Source: SVFI01 sp045643145
GTDB taxonomy: Bacteria > Bacillota > Clostridia > Lachnospirales > Lachnospiraceae
Length of the DNA stretch: 9,738 nucleotides
Direction: 5' to 3'
Assembly (NCBI GenBank): GCA_045643145.1
Contig: JAZUKG010000240.1
Span: 1-9,738 of the forward strand
Below are positions 8,501 through 9,738 of this stretch, in pieces (the stretch's first letter is position 1; each line of letters begins with the position of its first letter). A program made the position numbers and the translations under genes. The notes beneath the pieces were generated by a model, which ran no database searches, had not been told where the DNA came from, and saw nothing but the letters and a program-made list of their open reading frames with translations.

Positions 8501-9223
8501 ATTAAACGCTTTACCTGTAAGACCTGTCATACCTTTAGAAATCAGGTTCTTTATTATGAAATTCCGAAAAAAGAAGTTAAGAGAACCGATGACACCAAGA
8601 AATATGTTATCAAGGTCGTAGCAGACAAGAAAAATCCGAATAAGATGGTGGTTACTTTTGTAAAACCAAAGAAGATGACCAAGGTTGTGAAAGTACCTGC
8701 AAAAGTAAAGATTGACGGCGGCTACATTCCTGTAACCAAGATTGATCCAAAGGCCTTTAAAGGAAATAAGAAGATTGAAAAGGTTGTCATTCCGGCTACG
8801 ATTAAGGAACTTCCAAAGGAAACCTTTAGCGGATGTATCAAGTTAAAGACTGTATCAGTCGGCAACGGTGTCAAGACATTAGGTAAGAAATGCTTCTATA
8901 ACTGTACGAACCTGAAAAAGGTAAAACTGGGAAAGAATGTCAAGACAATCGGAGAGAGATGTTTTGCAAATTGCGAATCGTTGACAGCACTTGTCATTCC
9001 AAAGAAGGTTGTGGGTATCAAAGCGCATGCATTTGAAAATATGTATTCGCTCAAGAAAATTGAAATCAAATCCACTTTCCTGATGGATAAAAAAATCAGT
9101 GACAGAGCATTCCAGGGACTGGGATTAGAAGTGAAAATCAAATTACCGAAGGCATTTGAACAAGAGTACGATGAGCTCCTTCACAAAAAGGGTCTCGAAG
9201 AGTTCAGAAGGTTAAGAAGTTAA
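2474..9223 (+). CDS. Giant secreted BspA-like LRR / MBG-Ig / Cys-pair repeat surface protein
   Basis: This is a 2249-residue exported protein, probably an adhesin or matrix-binding scaffold; no catalytic domain is visible. Order by residue: signal peptide 1-41; BspA-like LRR block about 52-262; Pro/Ser/Thr/Glu linker 267-320; Listeria-Bacteroides (Flg_new/InlB-B-like) repeat 321-386; second degenerate LRR block 397-667; a CxxC element at 678/681; beta-helix-like segment about 707-806; three MBG/Ig-like domains 895-1148; an unassigned stretch to about 1260; four related Ig-like modules about 1261-1597; seven Cys-pair/'LGH' modules to about 2031; and a Lys-rich C-terminal LRR block about 2060-2249. 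The frame is intact throughout. An in-frame TTG at 2423 would add 17 residues but lacks a good ribosome site. There is no LPXTG motif, SLH domain or C-terminal membrane segment, so attachment is unclear. BspA of Tannerella binds fibronectin and fibrinogen; ligand binding here is only an analogy. The gene stands alone between its own upstream region and the pckA promoter. Confidence 0.85.
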   Translation: MREYMMKVRKVRKQADRILSFLLCVAMVLTMIQVPTVDAYAGIEVINPSGDCGAEEGTITWEYVQNDLGRTLYIRGDGLMPEYDADDLPYKNYIKYTDEVIFEGSIGRIGSNAFANFTDLKKVTFDLTAGDLYIGNNTFKNCVSLTDISFSKGLKINTSSGSFSGCTALETIKIPKDSYVISDGTFANCTGLKNVYIFGDTTDVSTEAFCVYGDNIPNESRQLSFALYCLKGSYADEWAQHINNNEYGIEYIEIYYIDADGNVVERGPSPSTKPSTSVSPSPSMDTDPSAEPGTSTEPGTSADPSPSEQPSTEPGEDPQPITYLARFYDYDETILHEINYTEGTIISAENAPSNPIRSGYRFVKWDPELIGHEMTENVNFFAVYERDVPENDVSEEGLGNSVLYELSDDGVLTISGTGPMKDFAKANDAPWYEDRFSVQSIVIKGKITKIGKNAFVEMPNCQNVSLSGIQENYTIGESAFDGIGAQRISITDKCTEVAFNAFWYANNLRQVEIKGGKIIGYPFRQSSDVTDNLTVSVYNSELVKFEPINVTNFGQMKMGSSGNFGNMMNLVFDSIVGLDNNAANIQWDKVNDLYVPTANQTAFSNVPALKDAGCNVGYIVDNGKAVIHYIGKSDFATQLNLPKFILNYPVTEVKAAVPTGLSILHTGVKHQTASNGICKLCGKKQFETRKGDDGRQHIHNFDPTTTYYIIEISEDDDSEYFILDEDFTLKSGTSLEVPTDTTLIIPDGVTLTIDRGAELILNGVIYVEEGGAIILHGDIRGSGRFKGNGSFKVNPREDTIRFEDETKFYQGSSFNIIVVYIIEYWGVEFEVEYITSGFMDYYEKFTGAFPREEVNPAKWVRVTRSETNQAGVYHYVYSDNGRIIKKRFVVKKKLGDATISMSGWNYGDEAPRPVVSSTTNADSSYIVYYKKADAADDEYKMAVPTLPGDYVAKVVYADNDNFQDASATCNFTIRKRPVNVKIQNETKIYGEENPASFTYNVTGANMLLGSDTLDSIGYTVTCEATQDSDAGDYDIVGTCDSALYDVVTENGILKILPMKAELSISANCLVYDKVYGDEPFMLEGISTVGDGKVSFTVDVNSKAVLDVDQTGKVTIKKAGSGVIHVSLPDTNNAKGARPIDVTVNVAKKVGDFDEVQEVFYLRSRENKIKIDLKDYLPADSGEVDFSAFDENLHVSYFDCDESVFGPISPKIDENGLLTGDSKISLVDCRAEYRIPVTLENYEDGILKLNICFVTNKEVVLAEGETVELVEKGLTYGNSLDTLNFKYAIFVDKDKPSIAVIGKLYFEYPTRKPSYNGGTTTETWKFVPDESYNGLYSTCTGEITFKMYQAEPEVFELPTAVTQTYDPLLTLDMIDLVGGTVNTAGSWEFKNPAQVPSVNDDGYEIVFTPVSQNYKSTIRRISLLVEQADVYMLKKPVADGIVYGSNLRSSSIMDGEMVYVSHIGGTERTFAVRGEYFWDNDSIVPWFKDSDVTEYDVTFKPYDNNYKDYQFKMTIPVSKSGYAPGHLRNSLIEVNADNTVKTVADYTDLPADWIWDPTDAQLEIAAGTKVTAHAVYDGYDKGNYYYETMTYEIFRKPCEIGSEVVYTLAGEIAPSCTTEGLGHKECVLCQEVLESDIIVSALGHDYVKPAFTWSVSENNVDDTTATATFVCKRPGCADTHIGHTVTKDCDVEVTVVDPTCLTDGKITYKASVELNLRYIETKEIAIPMLGHSYEPVFYETEKIAYFTSGDNQGKRKYPAGEIVSENSISENSVDMTCFDWEIFSLKDDAGKVSVSFKCNRDGCDLNIDQHPSAKPVVVTTDVTAQSTATCNAKGIKTYSGCIKFGGYTLDAVKEYQDLERGHHFHIYMYTVQPTCEEEGYEVKQCDFPGCNQIQKFTVPKLGHSFKTLVDKETISTCATHGKTARYKCTRCDKYSGGEDKPLDPKNHEHPDGFEVRNLAIESCLTNGYSGDTYCKACDSMLIKGVDIPMIGKHNWDDGVEIKKPNALENGIKRFTCKTCHTFRNQVLYYEIPKKEVKRTDDTKKYVIKVVADKKNPNKMVVTFVKPKKMTKVVKVPAKVKIDGGYIPVTKIDPKAFKGNKKIEKVVIPATIKELPKETFSGCIKLKTVSVGNGVKTLGKKCFYNCTNLKKVKLGKNVKTIGERCFANCESLTALVIPKKVVGIKAHAFENMYSLKKIEIKSTFLMDKKISDRAFQGLGLEVKIKLPKAFEQEYDELLHKKGLEEFRRLRS
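2627..3259 (+). other. N-terminal BspA-like leucine-rich repeat block
   Basis: About five LRR_5-type units are visible, each with the pattern 'IG..AF.NCT.L..V.I'. Examples are IGSNAFANFTDLKKVTF, IGNNTFKNCVSLTDISF and ISDGTFANCTGLKNVYIF. The block opens with the family's usual CG...G.ITW lead-in and L.I.G.G.MP motif, and closes with a typical YCLKGSYADEWA capping element. This family folds as a solenoid used for protein or surface binding. Confidence 0.85.
3272..3433 (+). repeat. Pro/Ser/Thr/Glu-rich linker with tandem 18-bp repeat
   Basis: A 54-residue low-complexity linker (residues 267-320) of PS, ST, EPGTS and DPS motifs separates the first LRR block from the next domain. At the DNA level an 18-bp unit encoding EPGTS(T/A) is tandemly duplicated at 3344-3361 and 3362-3379 with 13 of 18 identical bases. 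It is likely an extended, possibly glycosylated spacer. Confidence 0.85.
3434..3631 (+). other. Listeria-Bacteroides (Flg_new / InlB-B-like) repeat domain
   Basis: Residues 321-386 show the pattern V/A-x-F-Y-x-x-D-x-x-x-L, then an E-G-x-I-x-x-A-x-x-P sequence, then SGYRFVKWD and a terminal VNFFAVYER. This is the beta-grasp-like repeat found in Gram-positive surface proteins. One copy is present. Confidence 0.8.
3662..4474 (+). other. Second, degenerate BspA-like LRR block
   Basis: Residues 397-667 begin with a second copy of the family lead-in, YELSDDGVLTISGTGPMKDF followed by APWY. LRR-like units follow, such as ITKIGKNAFVEMPNCQNVSL, IGESAFDGIGAQRISI and VAFNAFWYANNLRQVEI. The spacing then loosens, and the last 100 or so residues match the repeat only poorly. 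A short tail with CKLCG (Cys678, Cys681) follows at about 4505-4519. Confidence 0.7.
4592..4891 (+). other. Beta-helix-like (bactofilin/polymerising-type) segment
   Basis: Residues 707-806 show short strand-turn periodicity: FTLKSGTSLEVPTDTTL, then IPDGVTLTIDRGAELIL, then NGVIYVEEGGAIILHG, then DIRGSGRFKGNGSF. Regular hydrophobic-x-hydrophobic strands separated by G/D/N turns resemble a right-handed beta-helix. Assignment is by pattern only. It is followed by an aromatic/hydrophobic strand-rich region. Confidence 0.5.
5156..5917 (+). other. Three MBG/bacterial Ig-like domains
   Basis: The units lie at about residues 895-976, 976-1057 and 1060-1148. The first has WNYGDEAPRP, LPGDYVAKVVY and NFTIRKRP. 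The second has the classic MBG pattern KIYGEENPASFTYNVTG, AGDYDIVGTCD and NGILKILP. The third resembles a Big_2-type domain, with YDKVYGDEPFMLEG, a TGKVTIKKAGSGVIHVSLP stretch and VNVAKK. These are extracellular beta-sandwich spacer or stalk domains. Confidence 0.75.
6254..7264 (+). repeat. Four related Ig-like stalk modules (YG...W.F/W...Y.V.F.P..NY)
   Basis: The modules lie at 6254-6526, 6536-6763, 6764-7036 and 7046-7264. Shared landmarks are a YG/YD-x-L start (LTYGNSL, TYDPLLTL, IVYGSNL), a central Trp (WKFVPD, SWEFKN, YFWDND, DWIWDP) and an F-x-P...NY end (FTPVSQNYK, FKPYDNNYK, YDGYDKGNY). They have diverged strongly from one another. Similar modules occur in large clostridial surface proteins. 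Confidence 0.65.
7301..8566 (+). repeat. Seven Cys-pair / LGH repeat modules
   Basis: The shared pattern is P-T/S-C...G......C..C........(I/V)..LGH(D/S)(Y/F). Copies: 7301-7408, 7421-7669, 7802-8062, 8081-8185, 8204-8317, 8342-8455 and 8471-8566. The second and third are longer and start with F-x-W, followed by an S/T-F-x-C...GC strand. The seventh has lost the first Cys (PNALENG in place of PTCxxxG) and the terminal LGH but keeps CKTC. The Cys and His could bind metal or form disulfides; the sequence cannot decide. This repeat type is familiar from Lachnospiraceae surface proteins. Confidence 0.8.
8738..9075 (+). repeat. C-terminal BspA LRR tandem repeats (23-residue units)
   Basis: Four exact 69-bp (23-residue) units lie at 8738-8806, 8807-8875, 8876-8944 and 8945-9013, with a fifth beginning at 9014. 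The pattern is x-I/L-x-x-x-x-F-x-x-C-x-x-L-x-x-V-x-I-x-x-x-V-K, for example LGKKCFYNCTNLKKVKLGKN. They are diverged at DNA level, so not a recent amplification. The remaining 48 or so residues form a charged C-terminal cap with no anchor motif. Confidence 0.9.
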
Positions 9224-9234
9224 AGGAAAAAACC

Positions 9235-9263
9235 TTGACTTTTTAATCGCCTTTTGAGATAAT
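9235..9263 (+). promoter_or_regulatory. Near-consensus extended -10 promoter of pckA
   Basis: TTGACT at 9235-9240 (5 of 6), a 17-bp spacer, and GATAAT at 9258-9263 (5 of 6), with TGA directly before the -10 (extended -10). Transcription would start near 9270, leaving a leader of about 56 nt. The promoter begins only 12 bp past the upstream stop codon. No catabolite-repressor site matching the usual consensus was seen. Confidence 0.85.
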
Positions 9264-9307
9264 GCATTTGGAAAAAACCGTGTTAAACGGAAAAATATAT
9301 TATTTTC

Positions 9308-9314
9308 AAGGAGG
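9308..9314 (+). promoter_or_regulatory. Ribosome binding site of pckA
   Basis: AAGGAGG, a perfect Shine-Dalgarno, 11 nt before the ATG at 9326. Confidence 0.93.
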
Positions 9315-9325
9315 ACATTTTTAAA

Positions 9326-9738
9326 ATGGCAGCAATTGATTTAACAAAGTATGGCATTACCGGAACAACAGAAGTTGTTTACAACCCATCCTATGAATTA
9401 TTATTCGAGGAAGAAACAAAAGCAGGTCTCGAAGGATTCGAAGTAGGACAGAACACAGAACTTGATACTGTTAACGTTATGACAGGTATCTACACAGGTC
9501 GTTCACCTAAAGACAAATACATCGTTATGGATGAAAACTCTAAAGACACTGTATGGTGGACTTCAGATGATTATAAGAACGACAACCACCCAATGACAGA
9601 AGAAACATGGGCTGTTGTTAAAGACATCGCTAAGAAAGAACTTTGCAACAAGAGATTATTCGTTGTTGATGCTTTCTGTGGAGCAAACGCTGACACAAGA
9701 ATGGCAGTTCGTTTCATCGTAGAAGTTGCTTGGCAGGC
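9326..9738 (+). CDS. pckA: Phosphoenolpyruvate carboxykinase (ATP), N-terminal part (3' end outside window)
   Basis: The first 137 codons of ATP-dependent PEP carboxykinase, the cytoplasmic enzyme that interconverts oxaloacetate + ATP and PEP + ADP + CO2. In many gut and rumen anaerobes it runs towards oxaloacetate, fixing CO2 and making ATP; the direction here is inference. Diagnostic motifs are GIYTGRSPKDKYIV (Arg59 in the conserved substrate-binding T-G-R-S-P-x-D-K element), the VWW following it, and FVVDAFCGANADTRMAVRF at about 112-130. The P-loop kinase motif and metal ligands lie beyond the window. The full family length is about 530-540 residues, so roughly a quarter is seen. The ATG at 9326 follows a perfect ribosome site, and the gene has its own strong promoter. 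It is co-oriented with the giant gene, but the two need not form an operon. Confidence 0.95.
   Translation, partial: MAAIDLTKYGITGTTEVVYNPSYELLFEEETKAGLEGFEVGQNTELDTVNVMTGIYTGRSPKDKYIVMDENSKDTVWWTSDDYKNDNHPMTEETWAVVKDIAKKELCNKRLFVVDAFCGANADTRMAVRFIVEVAWQ

Larger units (their letters stand above)
9224..9325. other. Short spacer between the giant gene and pckA
   Basis: These 102 bp hold the pckA promoter and ribosome binding site. No hairpin followed by a T tract is visible after the giant gene's stop at 9223, so transcription from it may read into pckA. A 4-bp stem (9278-9281 with 9287-9290) is too weak, and followed by A rather than T, to be a terminator. Confidence 0.7.

Noticed and set aside
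7301..8566. Cys/His repeats as DNA-binding zinc fingers
   Set aside because: The protein has a clear Sec signal peptide, and the spacing (C..C then LGH far downstream) does not match C2H2 fingers.
2474..9223. Polymorphic toxin or contact-dependent inhibition system
   Set aside because: No RHS/YD repeats, no toxin-like C-terminal domain (it ends in LRRs), and no small immunity gene follows; pckA comes next.
9278..9290. Small stem CCGT...ACGG in the pckA leader as terminator or cre site
   Set aside because: The stem is four base pairs followed by A, and the spacing around CG does not fit the catabolite-response consensus.

Overview
The window looks like a chromosomal segment from a low-to-moderate-GC Gram-positive anaerobe of the Clostridia, most likely Lachnospiraceae-like. 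The clues are strong AAGGAGG ribosome binding sites, AT-rich intergenic DNA with near-consensus sigma-A promoters, Clostridia-type threonine synthase, citrate synthase and ATP-dependent PEP carboxykinase, and a giant secreted protein built from BspA-like leucine-rich repeats (LRRs), MBG/Ig-like domains and Cys-pair/'LGH' repeats. That architecture is common in gut and rumen Lachnospiraceae. The genus cannot be fixed from the sequence alone.

Layout: (1) 1-677, + strand: the 3' part of threonine synthase (thrC). (2) 678-786: a convergent spacer holding a 16-bp perfect hairpin with A and T tracts, a bidirectional terminator shared with the next gene. (3) 787-2154, - strand: a complete citrate synthase with all catalytic residues visible. 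(4) 2155-2473: a 319-bp divergent regulatory region with a probable citrate synthase promoter, a candidate promoter for the giant gene and several palindromes or repeats. The best of these is an 18-bp palindrome immediately upstream of the giant gene's Shine-Dalgarno. (5) 2474-9223, + strand: one 2249-codon gene for an exported, non-enzymatic, adhesin-like multidomain protein. (6) 9224-9325: a short spacer with a near-consensus extended -10 promoter. (7) 9326-9738, + strand: the 5' part of ATP-dependent phosphoenolpyruvate carboxykinase (pckA).

The three metabolic genes meet at oxaloacetate. PEP carboxykinase interconverts PEP and oxaloacetate, citrate synthase condenses oxaloacetate with acetyl-CoA, and threonine derives from oxaloacetate through aspartate. 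They do not form an operon: each metabolic gene for which an upstream region is visible has its own signals. The giant surface-type gene sits between citrate synthase and pckA with no visible functional link to them.

I see no CRISPR array, tRNA, rRNA, transposase, integrase, toxin-immunity pair or defence gene. The unusual content is the giant protein (three separated LRR blocks, a beta-helix-like insert, seven Cys-pair modules, no recognisable wall anchor) and the palindrome-rich control region before it. I did not find convincing evidence of a wholly new system; the findings are candidates ranked by interest.
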